Source of the DNA: Peromyscus leucopus
Taxonomy: Eukaryota > Chordata > Mammalia > Rodentia > Cricetidae
Length of the DNA: 64,000 nucleotides
Assembly (NCBI RefSeq): GCF_004664715.2
Contig: NC_051084.1
Span: 61,455,334 to 61,519,333 of the forward strand
Direction of reading: 5' to 3'
A model generated the notes under the pieces. That model was not told the origin of the DNA. It did not search any database and saw only the letters and a list, made by a program, of their open reading frames with translations. A program made the translations under genes and the position numbers. Each line of letters starts with the position of its first letter. Position 1 is the stretch's first letter. Positions 33,130 to 45,861 of the stretch are shown here, in pieces.

Positions 33130-34335
33130 GCCATTCTGTTGTGTTTCAGTTAGGACAAATCACACAACAAAATTCCTCATCTTAATTATTTTTAAGTAAA
33201 CAGGTTAGCAATGTTAAGTACGTTCACAGCTTGTTCAGGCAATCACCATGAATATCTCAGATAATCTGAAGCTGTAGCCATTAAACAACTGTTCCCCATT
33301 TCTTCTCTTTCTGCCCTGAGTGACTGCTGTCCTCCTTTCCGTCTGTAAAAATCTGATGGGCCAAGGGAGCCTGTACCGGTGGGATCAGATATTTCTTATC
33401 ATTTTGTGACGGGTTTCTCTCACCCAACGTAATGTCAGTGTTAAAGCATGTGTCTGGATTTCCTTCCTTTGAAGGCTGAGAAATATTTCAGTGTGTGGAC
33501 ACATCACATTTTGTCTGTCTATTCATCCATTGATGGACACTTGAATTCTTTCTATTTTTTTTTTTTTTTTTTTTTTTTTTTTGGCCATCGTGAATTACCA
33601 CTTTGCACATGTATGTACTAATGTCTTTGCATTGGGGAATATTTGCCTATATGTATTAAGAAATCTCAGGGCAGCGAGGGGAACCCGAGTCTGAACTACA
33701 TTTCATTTATGTTTCATATTGACTTTTCATCCACTGCAAGTGATTTTTTTTTGGTTTTTCAAGACACTGCAAGTGATTTAATGCAGTGTTTCTAGTGTTG
33801 GGTATGTATTTGTGGGTGGGTGTGTATATCAGTGTGCCCTGGGGTCAGAGGTCAGCTTTGGATATCATTCCTCAGGAGCTTGACACAGAGACTGCTACTG
33901 GCATGGAACTTCCCAAGTGGGTTAGATTGGCTGACACGAATCTGGCTCTTTCTACCTCCCCGGAGCTGGGATGACAAGCACATGCCACCATGCCCGGCTT
34001 TTTATGTCGGTTCTGAGGGTGGCACTCAAGTCCTTATGCCAGAAATACTTTGCCAACCCAGCCATTTCTCCAGCCCTGAAATCCTGTTTTCAATTCTTTC
34101 CAATTTATACTCAACAGTAATGCTGGGACCTATACTAATTATTATTTTAAATTTTCCGAGGAAAGACCATAGAGTTTTCTGTAGTGGCTGCTCTGAGTTA
34201 CATTCCCACCAACGACGCACATGGTTCCAATTTCTTCGCATCCCCAGCCACACATTTTTATTTTCCTTAATTGTAGCTGTCCTAGTGGGGAGGTCGTTGT
34301 GATGTGCATTTCCCTGATGCTCAGTGATGTCGGAC
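33130..34335 (-). mobile_element. old L1 fragment, antisense, with nested insertions
   Basis: The left part runs from TCCTCATCTTAATTATTTTT to CATTGATGGACACTTGAATT and a poly-T run (33551-33582). The L1 resumes after the B4 at 34079 (ATTCCCACCAACGACGCACA, GTGATGTGCATTTCCCTGAT). The 33635-33785 part resembles 30025-30175. Confidence 0.6.
33790..34078 (-). repeat. B4 SINE antisense inserted in an L1 fragment
   Basis: GGAGCTGGGATGACAAGCAC, CATGCCCGGCTTTTTATGTC, GGCACTCAAGTCCTTATGCC, CAGCCATTTCTCCAGCCC. L1-like sequence lies on both sides. Confidence 0.7.
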
Positions 34336-35734
34336 ACGGTTTCCTAGGACTGCAAGCGGGCAGATACCACCGCACCGGGCTAATTTTACTAACTATAGAC
34401 TACGCTCACTTGGTTGAATGTGGATCCCAGTTTCCCTAGTGGTGATTTAGATGATGGAACTTTGTACATGCCTGGTTCTTCTGGAGTTCCAAAGTATGCC
34501 TTAGATTTTCCCCCTTGCCCCTCATTTGTGAAGGAGGAAGGGGAACAGAACCTAGTGGTAGAGGTGGCAGAACAGAGACCCCTTCCCCTTCCCTCCCTCC
34601 TTCCCCTCCCCCCTCTTCTCTGGGTGGATGAACACTTTCTCTCATCTCTGCTCCGTCCTTGGGTGCCATCTCTACCTCCCTGTCTCTCCTGCGGCCTGGA
34701 TTGGATCCTGCGGTTCCTCGGCTGGGTCCCGGGGTGGCTTCCCGACACTGTCCTTACCTCTAGGCCTCTTCTTGTTCATGGCTGCTCAGTACATTTTCCA
34801 CAATACAAGTTTTACCACTTGGCTGTTGAATTCAAGTTCTTGGATGTTTCTCCACTTCCTCCAGGCTAAAGACCACACCACTTCAGTGGCCCATAGGCTG
34901 TCCATGGTAGCCCTGGCATTCACCCTTATCTTGAGCACCTTTCCTGAGCCCTGGGCCTGAAATGCCCACCACATGTGCCTTTACCCAGATTTCTATAACT
35001 TCCTGGTCTTCCTGGCCAAGAAGACCCAGTACCTGTACCCTAGCCGCTGCCCACCCTTGCCCGCTCTAACCACTGCCTCTCGGCAATGGGCCTGTCTATC
35101 GTGTAACTGTTCCATTTTCAACCCCCAGCTGGATTTGGCCCCCAAGGGCCGGGACTTAACATTAGCCCAATGCCTTTCACAAAGTAGGTATTTGTAAAGA
35201 GGCGGAGGGAGATGGAAAAGGAAAGTGTGAGATTTCTAGATCTTGTCTGTGTCCTAGACCCTGTCCTCTGTCACGTCCTCTCAGTCCAGGGTGGCTGGAG
35301 GAGTTAGCAGGAACTCCCATAGTGACCCAGTTCAGCATTGCTTCTTTCTCTGGCCACTGCGAGAAACAAACTGACCCTGGCCTACCTTCTGGTAAATGCA
35401 TCCCAGCAGAGATGACTCATCCGTGTGTGACTCAGGCTCAGCCTCACAGCTGGAAGGGCAGCCAGCATGTCTGCAGGGGAGGGCAGGCCCAGCGCCTGAG
35501 CCCCTGGCAGGCATGCGCTAGCCAGCCTCCTCCAACCCTCGGCCGGCTCACCGGAGCAAGGCTAGAAGCGGTCCTTTCTCAGCTGGCATGGCAGCACCGG
35601 GTTCTGGTCAGGAGCCTGAGGCAGGAGGATTGCCACAAGGTAGAAGTCTACATAATAAGACCCTATCTGTACAAACAAACAATTCTGCCTGGCTTCAGAA
35701 TTTTATCTAATAATCCACCATTTGCTAGAAGCCG

Positions 35735-35805
35735 GCTGTGAGTTTAGGTGCTGTGCTGTAAGCCTTGTCTTGTTTAATCCTCACAGTAGCCCAGCAGCAC
35801 AATTA
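35735..35805 (+). repeat. MIR-like fragment
   Basis: GTGCTGTGCTGTAAGCCTTG and GTTTAATCCTCACAGTAGCC are MIR/L2-type motifs. Confidence 0.5.
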
Positions 35806-35826
35806 ATAGCAAATATGTACCAAACG

Positions 35827-35827
<1 letters not shown>

Positions 35828-35862
<35 letters not shown>
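35828..35862 (+). repeat. CA microsatellite
   Basis: (CA)17. Confidence 0.97.
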
Positions 35863-35868
<6 letters not shown>

Positions 35869-35914
35869 GCACACAGGCACGCACTCATGCACACAAAGTG
35901 CAACACTCTTACTG

Positions 35915-36175
35915 TATGAAGTACTTTTCTCAACACAGTAACAAAGTATCTGACGAAGGCAGGTTAAAGAAGAGAGGGTCTACTTGAGCAGACAGTGAGA
36001 GAGTACAGCCTATCATGGCGGAGAAGGCATGCAAGGTACAGGAGTCTGCTGCAGCTGGTTACATTGTATCCACAGTTAGGAAACAGAGGCGTAGGCTCAG
36101 CCCCCTCTCTTCTTCCATTCGGTTCCTTGGGGTGGTGCCCATCCACATGCAGGGAAGGACGTCCCTCTTCTGTTA
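35915..36175 (-). repeat. rodent interspersed repeat X-like, reversed
   Basis: It contains TTCTCAACACAGTAACAAAG, TCTACTTGAGCAGACAG, ATCATGGCGGAGAAGGCATG and CATCCACATGCAGGGAAGGA. Diverged relative. Confidence 0.55.
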
Positions 36176-36404
36176 AACATTTCTGGGAACACCTTCAGAG
36201 ATGGACCCAGAAGTATGTTTCCATGGCGACTCTAAATTCAGGCAGGTTGTCAGAATCAACCCACAGCACTTACCCTGAATTCATCCATTTTTTTATAATA
36301 CCGCGTTACAGGAGCTCTTGTCTTTAATTCAGACATAGAAACCCGAGGCACCAAAAGAGACCTTATAGTGCCTCACAGTGACATAGGAAGCACAGAACTA
36401 CGGC

Positions 36405-36485
36405 ATAGGGGAGGAAACTGAGGCCCGGAGAGGTTAGTCATTTACCCGGAGACACGTGGTGGGCCAGGGCTGGGCCACAGCGCCC
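36405..36485 (+). repeat. MIR-like fragment upstream of coding exon 3
   Basis: GAGGAAACTGAGGCCCGGAG and AGGTTAGTCATTTACCCGGA are a good MIR match, about 260 bp before the exon. Confidence 0.6.
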
Positions 36486-36742
36486 TTCTGCCACTGCTTC
36501 GGAATCATGCATTCATCACGATATGGACTTGGTTCTCCGCGGCCCTCCCCGTGGGTGCGTCCCAAGGACCAAGTCCAGAGATAAGGCAGGATGCTGGGGC
36601 AGAAGCTTTCTTCTGAACCTGGGGTGCGGCAGATGGGGAGCGCCGAGAAAATGGTGTGTTTCCCATCTCTTTCCCCTTTTGGGGTCTCAGAGCATCTCCT
36701 CACCTGAGGGATGCTGACAAGGAGGTCCTTTTTACCCCACAG

Positions 36743-36852
36743 ACAGCGAGACAGTCCACTACCACTATGGCCCAAAGGACCTGGTCACCATCTTGTTCTA
36801 CATCTCCATCACCATCATCTTGCACGCTGTGGTCCAAGAGTACATCTTAGAC
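36743..36852 (+). CDS. Tram2: Tram2 coding exon 3
   Basis: This is a 110-nt exon with an acceptor ending CCCCACAG and donor GTAAGTGA. The first two bases complete Asp62. It then encodes residues 63-98, beginning [12 protein letters not shown], a strongly conserved TRAM lumenal motif. The membrane segment [18 protein letters not shown] follows and the exon ends at YILD. It ends in phase 0. Confidence 0.97.
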
Positions 36853-36995
36853 GTAAGTGACGAGTTTGGATTCTGCGGTCAGAAGCCGGGAGGTCCGTTA
36901 GGGTGGTGAGCCTTACCTTGAAGAAAACCACAGCTCCGATTCTCTCCGTCTCCTAACTTAGCCCCTTAGTCCGGAGGCTAGACTCCTCTGCCACC

Positions 36996-36998
<3 letters not shown>

Positions 36999-37068
<70 letters not shown>
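36999..37068 (+). repeat. TC dinucleotide repeat in intron 3
   Basis: A pure 70-bp (TC)n run in a 576-bp intron, between coding exons 3 and 4. Confidence 0.98.
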
Positions 37069-37071
<3 letters not shown>

Positions 37072-37428
37072 TTTCTTTAGTTCACATGCAAGACTCATAA
37101 AGAAATCTTTTTAGATTTCTTCTTTAGTTCCTAAGGGAGGAAGCTGTCTGAAAGACACCAAGAGCATATTCTCGGGGTCTTTCAAACACAGCATGACTAG
37201 AATATGTTTTCTTTCAAAAGATGTTAACAGCCTTAACACCTACTGCTTTCTCAAACTGCTAACCCGAAACTCAGTACCAGAGGCATGCAGTAGGCTTGTG
37301 CTAAATGGCTTGGGTTGTAAGGAGTTTGAACTGCTAACTCTTTTGTAAAGGGGAAATACGGGAGCGTGTAATCTGCTGGGTATCTGCATGCTCGTGTATT
37401 GACGTGTGGAGTTTTCTTTCTTCTCTAG

Positions 37429-37545
37429 AGAATCAGCAAACGGCTTCATCTCTCCAAGGCCAAACACAGCAAGTTCAATGAATCTGGACAGCTGGTCGTC
37501 TTTCATCTCAGCTCCGTGGTGTGGTGCCTCTATCTGTTGGTAACG
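37429..37545 (+). CDS. Tram2: Tram2 coding exon 4
   Basis: This is a 117-nt exon (39 codons, residues 99-137), phase 0 at both ends, with acceptor TTCTCTAG and donor GTGAGTGG. It encodes the basic cytosolic loop RISKRLHLSKAKHSKFNESG, near the start of the TLC domain, and then a hydrophobic span to LYLLVT. The short intron before it (36853-37428) carries a 70-bp TC tract. Confidence 0.97.
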
Positions 37546-38091
37546 GTGAGTGGTCCCCGTGACTGATGAAGAGTGAAAGTCAAGCCACCAGGCGTGCTCT
37601 TCATTGCTGATAAAATGACTGTCACGGGCTTCAAGGGAAGAAAAAGAGCTAGGAACAGGTGCCTTGGAGTTGGAACTCGTTTTGCATTCTCCTGGTACTG
37701 TGGGGAGTGGCCGGATTAATTAGTATAGATGCCACTGAATGAAGTCATCCTCTTTTACAGAAGTAGGCACATTTTACAGTTTTTACCCATGTTACATGAT
37801 ACCAGGTGTCCACGTGGCTCTATATTGTTTTGTCAGCCCTATCTTCAAACAGTGTCTCACAAGGTAATTCCCACCCCCACCCCCACCCCTGCCCCAGTAC
37901 TGGGCCTTGTACATGCTAGATAAATACTCTTCCTGTGAGCTGCATTCTCCACCCACAATAAATTCATATTCACGCCATACCCCAGATGTTGACTTAAGGG
38001 TCCCAAGTTAGTTTTTCCAGTGCGTCCGCAGCCACGTACTTCCACGACGGCAAGCATGGAAGTGTGGCCTGGACTCGGAGGCCTGGCTCTG

Positions 38092-38460
38092 TTTGTGTCG
38101 CTCTGGCCGAATACCTGAGACAAACCACTGAACAGAGGGAAGACTCATGCTGGCTCCTGGTTTCAGGGCTCTCCCTGTGTGGTGTCCGAGGCCACTGCTT
38201 TGAGCCTGAGGAAAAGTGAACCACTGTATGGATCATGTGCAACCATGTGGCTCTCCTCACAGTGGACAGGAACAGAGACACAGAGAGGGCGGAACCGGGG
38301 TCAATGTACCCCTTCAGGGGCATGTCCCAGTGGCCTACTTCCTCCAGCTAGGCCTCACCTCCTCGTTTCTACCACCACCCCACAGTACCACAATCGATGC
38401 TACATTATTCAGCCACTTCTCCAAAGCCCCAGCCCTGAGCATTATACCGGGAACAGAGCT
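38092..38460 (-). repeat. interspersed repeat related to X, reversed
   Basis: It contains TGGCCGAATACCTGAGACAA, GGTTTCAGGGCTCTCCC, CCCTTCAGGGGCATGTCCC and CTAGGCCTCACCTCC in the order seen in reversed X-type repeats. Diverged. Confidence 0.5.
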
Positions 38461-41400
38461 GTAAATACGCCAGTTTTTAGGGTGTACTTCAGGTCTAATC
38501 AATTAACAAAGGCCAGCATTCCCCTTCTGCGCATCAAACCTTTGATATAGAAAAAAAAAATTCCTTCAGACAGGGACTCTGGACCGTCATTCAGGGCTCA
38601 CTCTAAGGAGACCCTGCCTGCTTACTGTCCTGTAAGCTGCTGTTCTCATCTGGAGCAGCTTTTGTCTATAACCAGCTCCCAGCAGAAACACCGGCCTGGG
38701 GTTTGGAAATGTCATCAGCTCTCTGACCTCAGAGAACCTTTGCTGCTCTGCTGCCTCGCCTCTGCCCTCCCTGACAGAGATGGCCCCCCCATCCTAAGGA
38801 ACCCCGTCTCCAGAGCTGAACGCAGACGGACTGCATGGACTCAAAGCAGGAGGCAACATGTCCGAGTGGTGTGTTGCTTTGATTCCTATTATCGGTGCAT
38901 CTCAGAACACTTTTTCTGAGCCGCACGCGCACTAAGGAATTTTAAATGAGAGACCAAAGACTTCCGTCCTCTCAGAGGGGGGCTCCCACATTCCTAACCC
39001 CAGGGGACAGATAACAGTGCACCCACGGGACCTCAGGCCTCTCCCAGCTTCCTGACCTTGAGTTCATGCCCACCTCTTGGAGGCCTTCACGGCTTGAGGT
39101 AAAAGGGCCTCAGAATACCAGACACTGGACAGTTTTGGGGGGAGCATTGCCTCATCTCTGAAGCCTTTCTGCCCTTGCACCCTCACTGTGACATCCCAGC
39201 TGTGACCAGAGGTCTTTGATCTTGTGGAGAACCCATTCTCCACTCAGCATGCTCCGTGAGGACGTGAGGGAGACCAGGGAACCGCACAGGCTCCTGGGTT
39301 CACTCCCTGCACTCACCTCCTCCGTCCCAACCATCCGCCTGGGAGGAGAGATGCTGAAGAATAGGAGAAGCCATTTTGTAAAGGGAGCAAAAGCACCTGG
39401 TTTTCAAATCACAGTTCTCTGTTGCAATGGAACTCTGTCAGGATTCTTCTCTTTCCCTCCCTCCCCTCCCAACGTCAGCAGATCCTGCCTGCTCCACCTT
39501 CAAAATTCTGAGATTCTCCACACCGCTTTTCTACATGGATCACTCCCCCAAGTCCTGTGGGCCCCCACTCAGGTCAGATGTTGGTCGTATGCCCCTGGCA
39601 TCCCTAGTTGGGGGTCAGAGATGCTCTTTTCTTTCAGTTCCGAGGACAGCCTCACAGGGAAGCTCATCTGCCTCCAGCTGTCATTAATGTAGAGGATGCA
39701 GAACCCAGGCCTCCTCGGCCGTTTGCCTACACTGCTGCTTTTTTCCTTTCCTGGGGAGTGCGCTTCCATTCAGGGGCCTCCCCTCAGCCCCTTAACCACT
39801 CAGCCAGATGGATCTCTTTAAAGCATGAGCTAAATCATGTGTTCTCCTACTTAAAATAAGTTCCCCTCACAGCTGCCGTGAAATTGTTTTCTCCTCCTTG
39901 CTGGTGTGACCTGGGTCCTGGAACCTTGCCGGTGACGTCAGCATGGACTCGCTCACTCCATGCTCCAACTCTACTCCTCCAGTTCGGCTGGCCGCTTCCT
40001 TCGCTGGAGTGCTCTGTCCACAGACATCATAGGGCCAGCCCTTTCCTGCCATCCATCCTCCTCCTAAGTGTCACTTCCTCAGAGCACCCCCCTCCCCCGT
40101 TTGCATTTTCCACACCATGCCTGTTGTTGGTGTTTCTCCTGCTTCATGTGTGTGTGTGTTCTGCGTGTCTGACTCAAGCTGCCCGCTAGCCTGCACCATG
40201 CTCGCCCACCGCTGCACCCTTAGTGCAGTCTTTCTGGCACACGTTAAGACAGACGACGCTGAGGACGTCTGAGCCTAGGTGGCGGCTGGCTGTGTTATGT
40301 CTACTAAATTCTGCTGGGTTTTGTGGTTCTTGTTTGAACATCAGAAAGGAAGGCTGCTAGGGAAAGAGGAGGAATTGCTCCAGCAGGCTGAGGCCTCGCA
40401 TGCATGGGTAGACGTCAAGAATCGGAAGAGAACAAAGTGGCGTGTGCCCCCCTCCCCGCCCGCCCACCCGCCCGCCCCTTGAGCCACCTGTCGTGGCCGC
40501 CCTGGTTTGGGCTGGAAGGGGTTACAGTGCTTGCTTGTCGCCCGTGACCCCGGAACTCAGATGCCTTGGCATGCCTGAACTCGGAGGCAGCCAGCCCCAG
40601 CCTCAGCCTCGCTTTATCCTCCCTCAGACAGCTGCCTAGACAGGGCTGGAAAGGGCTCCTCACCGAGTGTGAGTCATTTCTCCTTTGACTCTGGGCTCCA
40701 CCTCCTCCCGTCCCAGCGGACTGGACATTTGCAAGCAGGCAGCATTTTTCTGAGGAGCTTTTTTGGCCTGTTGGCTTCAAAGTCCTGACCTCTCTGTCTC
40801 CTAAGTGAAGAGGCCATTCAAGCAGTTCCTGTTTAAACACACAAGCCCATCCAGGCCTTGGGTCTCTGGGGTGTCACAGATCCTGGCCTATCTTTTTGGT
40901 AGAATTGCACCGCCCCCGCCCCCCCCTACACATACGCGCGCGCACACACTACCGCCTAGTCCAGGAAGTCCCACTCTACTTGTTAAATACATAGCTGCTT
41001 CCTCTAGGAAGGGGCCATCTCACCCTCCAGGGTTTCCTGGAATGAGGCAGTGTGGCTCATCAGGTGTCACTGCGCCTGAGGGCAGAGATCTGACAGAGGC
41101 ACGTGTGAGTGGTCTAAAGGGAAGTGAGACAGAGAGTAGTGGCGTGGGTACCACACACACCCCCACACACCCCCTCCCAGTGCCCAGGGCCAAGTCCCCA
41201 GAGCCCCGCACCTCTGTGCCTCACTGTGTGTGACTGAGGCGAGGGGGGAGGTAAAGATGAGCAGAGATTATAATTGAGACAGTAAGGGTTGGGGTGAGAC
41301 CTCCTTCCAATCTAGGCCGCCGTGTCTACATGGGTATGGGCACGGGTATCTGATTGGCCCTGTCACTTAGGTCACCTAGCTCGCTGTGCTCCTGGAGGCC

Positions 41401-41834
41401 CGGGGATGTAGCTTCAGGACTGTGGATGGTACCCAGAGTGCATGGTGTAGGCGAGAGGGTGCTAGTGACGTGAGGGCGGGTGGGTCAGCCCTCCTTGGAA
41501 ACACGGCTCTAGGAACCGGAGCTTTGAGTGATGTCCCTCGCTCTGTAGACGTTCTCATTCTCCAGCTCAGATTGCAGCTGGGCTACTGGACAAACCTCAT
41601 CTCAGGAGGGCTTTCCTATCTGTTTCTTCATTTCTCTCTCTCTTTTTTTCCCTCTTCTTCCGAGAGGAGCTGTTGAAAGCATTCATCAGTTATTCACTCG
41701 TTATTCCGTCAACTAACATTCCTATTGGACTTCGGCAGGGCGTGGACTCTTCTCTCCTGTGTCTTGTAATCTTATGTTAAAGTTTCATCTTGCCTGTCTT
41801 TAGGAATGCTGTAGGTCTCTGGCTGAGGGGATGT

Positions 41835-42090
41835 CTTAGTTAGGATTTCTGTTGCTGGGTTAAAACACCATCACCAGAAGCAACTTCGGGAGGAAAGGGT
41901 TTATGATCTGACAGCTGCTGTCCATCATCCCGGGAATTCAGGGTCGCAGTGGTACCCAGTTAGGAAGCAGAGCACGATGAGGGCTGGTTGGTACTCTGCT
42001 CCCTTCCTTTCTCCTTTTCATCCTGTCTGGGACCCCAGCCCATATGGCGGTGACACCCACATGAGTCTTCCCTCCTTAGCCGAATTTAGA
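41835..42090 (-). repeat. rodent interspersed repeat X, reversed copy
   Basis: It begins TGTCTTAGTTAGGATTTCTG and continues GCAACTTCGGGAGGAAAGGG, then a decayed central part. It lies in Tram2 intron 4. Confidence 0.6.
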
Positions 42091-42635
42091 AACTTCCTCG
42101 TAGATATGAGCAGCGGTTTGTCTTGTAGATGATTCTGTGATGGTCAATATTAATCATCACAGTGATGTGAAAAGCTTCAGTCTCCAGTGGGTATTGTAAT
42201 TCTGGTGTATTTAATCCTTTATTATGGAAACAGTTCCCGAGTGTATATATGGCAGATACCACACCACAGAGTGTCACATAAACTCACATTTATTTCCACC
42301 AGTAACTCTGTACCGTTAGTATTTCACTTTACAGATGAGCCTGGGGGAGACCGGGGAAACTCCCGAGCTGTTTCAGTAGATGTTGCTACTGTCAGGCCCG
42401 TCTTCAGACACAGGTCGCCAGACCCCAGAGCATGGCATGTCCCTTCTTGGGGGGGGGGGGGGACGGGGACAAGTGCCAGTAGGTCCTACACACTGGGTTC
42501 CTTTGTTTCCAAGAGCGGTTTGTTCCTCGTGGTGGTTGATGGAGGCCAGGTGCATCCCTGATCCCTGGACCGGTCACAGGCCCCAACAGGTACATGGTCA
42601 CATCTCTAAATGCTTTCTCTTCTCGCCCACCATAG

Positions 42636-42694
42636 GAAGGATACTTAACAAACTTGAGAAGCCTCTGGGAAGATTACCCGCACGTGTACCTCTC
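42636..42694 (+). CDS. Tram2: Tram2 coding exon 5
   Basis: This is a 59-nt exon with acceptor CACCATAG and donor GTGAGTAT. It encodes EGYLTNLRSLWEDYPHVYL (residues 138-156) plus two bases of Ser157. The W-E-D-Y-P-H stretch is a family hallmark. The preceding intron 4 is about 5.1 kb. Confidence 0.96.
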
Positions 42695-43240
42695 GTGAGT
42701 ATTTGTGTGACTCACTAGGGCCATTGAGGACCAGGTCATGACCTGAACCTGTAGAGCATGGGGTTGGGAGCAGTAGGTCTATCTTCGAGAGTCTCCGCTC
42801 AAGGCATTATCTGTATTAGCTCCATCCATAGAGGTTACCTAGTCTGCATGCAACAGATGCAAACAGAACTCTCTGTCAGGGTCTCTGGCTTTGTGTCTCA
42901 TTGGAGACCCCGTGAGTTCATAGCACATCTTTAAATTCATACTCACGTTCCTGTTTGTGATTCTGCTCAGACCTGGGCCTATCTCCCTCTGGAGGCCACC
43001 CCGTGTCCCCAAGGCTTCTCAGAGAAGCGACAGCAAAGGGTGTGGAGCTGAAGCCTCTCTGTTGTCGCCTTCAGTGGTTGCCATGTCCACGCACCGCGTG
43101 CTGTAACCGGCTTCCTCTTCAGCTCTTCCTTCTCTGGGTTGAAGAAATGTGTTTGGTCACCACTGGTTCCTCCTGTGGACTTTGCTGTGGACCTTTAAGT
43201 GGTCTTATACGTGGTGCTGTGGGTGTGGTGGTCTCTGCCT

Positions 43241-44076
<836 letters not shown>

Positions 44077-44376
44077 TAGACACTGGACTTAGGAGATCTT
44101 GCCATGCCCGGCCCTTTGTGTAGTTTTCCTGGGGTGATGCTGACAACCCTCTCCCAGTCCTTCCTTTCCCACCCCAGACCTGCCTTCTGGCACCAGGCTT
44201 GAAGCTCTTGCCTCACCCTTCCGGTCCCTAGCCCAGTGTATGGGGTTCTGAGGTGACGTGGGACTGTAGGGGTAGGGAGACCTGGCCCTTTCCTGTTCCC
44301 CTTACACGTCCCCTCGGTCCTCGGCATGTTCACCTGGAGGATGAGCATGCTCACCCTCTGCCCCTCTCTCTTCCAG

Positions 44377-44447
44377 GAAGAAATCCCCCGCCAGCTGCAG
44401 TACATTTGCCTGTATCTGCTTCACATCGCTGGGGCGTACCTCTTGAA
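44377..44447 (+). CDS. Tram2: Tram2 coding exon 7
   Basis: This is a 71-nt exon with acceptor CTCTTCCAG and donor GTGAGTGA. It encodes EEIPRQLQYICLYLLHIAGA and YLL (residues 186-208) plus two bases of Asn209. The hydrophobic part is one of the central TLC membrane helices. Confidence 0.96.
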
Positions 44448-45115
44448 GTGAGTGAGAGCGGAGCCAGCTTCAACCTTTTATTCCCCCGGGGTCTATCCAC
44501 ATGAACTCTCAGTTAGCAGGCATTCAGTTGACACCAACTGTTTACGGAGTACCATGCTGAGACTGTGGGATGCAGAATGTAGTAGAAGATCCTCTTATCT
44601 TCAGTGGTTCATTCCCCTCCTGGTCGGAAAGACAGTCACAAGAAAGACAGGTGTGGTGCACTCTGCGATGGTGTGCGCCACTAGCCATGAGAACCCAGAG
44701 CTCTGGCCACCTCAGCCCGAAGCAGAGCTGAGGAAGACTTCCAGCAGCCACGGACTGGGCTCCTCCCCCATGGGTGTCCAAATGCTGCTGGAGCATAGAG
44801 CTCTAGAGTTCATTTCAGTTTGGCTCGTAATGAAATAGACAGCAGTTGGCTGGGTAGTTGTTCTAGAAGTGGGGAGTGTCCCTGCGTGGGAAGCTGGAGT
44901 ATCTCTTACGGACAGTATATTGACGAATGAGCTATGGCCATTGATAACTGGGCTTGCCGTGAGCTTTTCACTTACATAATCGAACCCAAACTGTGTGTAG
45001 GCTCTCCTGTGAGAGCTCCGCTGTGGTGCCCAGATGTCCTGGGGCCTTGTTTCTGAGGGACTCACAACAGGCTTCCTGTGAGAATGACTGACATGGATGA
45101 ACAGTGCGCCTGCGA

Positions 45116-45162
<47 letters not shown>

Positions 45163-45756
45163 TCGGAGTCCACCAGATCTCGAGCTCTGGCTTCCTGTCT
45201 CTGGAGGCCGAGGGCCATGACAGCTGTTCCAGCTGTGCTCTGATGTTGAATGCTCACAGCGGAGGAGGGGTTATGGTAAGGGCCTGGCTCCCCAGCACTG
45301 TGTGTTGAGCACCCCACAGGGGGAGAGCTTCCTGCTGCCTCCGATAGCGGAAAGTCAGACAGCAGGAAATCTTCATAGATGTACCCGCAACGCTCAGCAA
45401 CCTTGTTCAGGGCCCCCCTTTTTGTGCACGATTCTGGCACCGTGAGACTGGAAGGTGCCAGGCAGGGACCATGACATGCATGAGTCAGGTTCACTGTGGG
45501 GACAAGCAAGGGTGGCTCACCTAGATGAAACAGGTCCAGGGCTGAGGAGTCGGTCCAGGCCACTCCCTGAAGGTTTAGTGGCCCGACTCTCACCAAGGAT
45601 AAGGCATGGTCCCCACCCCACCCCACACACACACCCCAAGAAGTGGAAAACGGAACCCAGGCACAGGCACAGGGAGCAGCCTGGGCCACAATGGGCCAGT
45701 GCTTCTGCGCCGCTGAGGCATCCTGCCGGGAAGGTAAGGCCCGTCTTTCTCCCCAG
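44448..45756 (+). other. Tram2: Tram2 intron 7
   Basis: 1.3 kb of unique sequence apart from the TGCG repeat. A long reverse-strand open frame covers much of it and the neighbouring exon, but it shows no homology and is judged a chance frame in GC-rich DNA. Confidence 0.75.
45116..45163 (+). repeat. TGCG tetranucleotide repeat
   Basis: Twelve uninterrupted units of a CpG-containing alternating purine-pyrimidine repeat in intron 7. Confidence 0.98.
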
Positions 45757-45861
45757 CCTGAGTCGCCTGGGCCTGATCTTGCTGCTGCTTCAATACTCCA
45801 CCGAGTTCCTTTTCCACATGGCCCGGCTCTTCTACTTCGCAGATGAGAACAACGAGAGGCT
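45757..45861 (+). CDS. Tram2: Tram2 coding exon 8
   Basis: This is a 105-nt exon with acceptor TCTCCCCAG and donor GTAAGTGG. It completes Asn209, encodes residues 210-243 and gives two bases of Leu244. It begins LSRLGLILLLLQYSTEFLFH, the most conserved TLC helix, followed by MARLFYFADENNER. A donor-like AAGGTAAGG sits only about 25 bp before the exon, too close to act as a real intron start for it. Confidence 0.97.

Larger units (their letters stand above)
34336..36742 (+). other. end of Tram2 intron 2
   Basis: No further exon before 36743 could be supported. It contains a pyrimidine-rich run at 34580-34620, a CA repeat, a reversed repeat X-like element and two MIR-like fragments. An open frame at 34628-34960 is hydrophobic but has no recognised homology. 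Confidence 0.5.
37546..42635 (+). other. Tram2: Tram2 intron 4
   Basis: 5.1 kb, largely unique and GC-rich in its centre, with a reversed X-related repeat (38092-38460), a C-rich run at 40447-40480, repeat X (41835-42090), a possible MIR at 42225-42340 and a G-run at 42449-42462. No extra exon was found. Confidence 0.75.

Noticed and set aside
34389..35250. Overlapping open frames with hydrophobic stretches (e.g. MAAQYIFHNTSFTTWLL)
   Set aside because: No recognised family, frames exist on both strands, pyrimidine-rich composition, and no matching splice sites. I could not support an exon or pseudogene.
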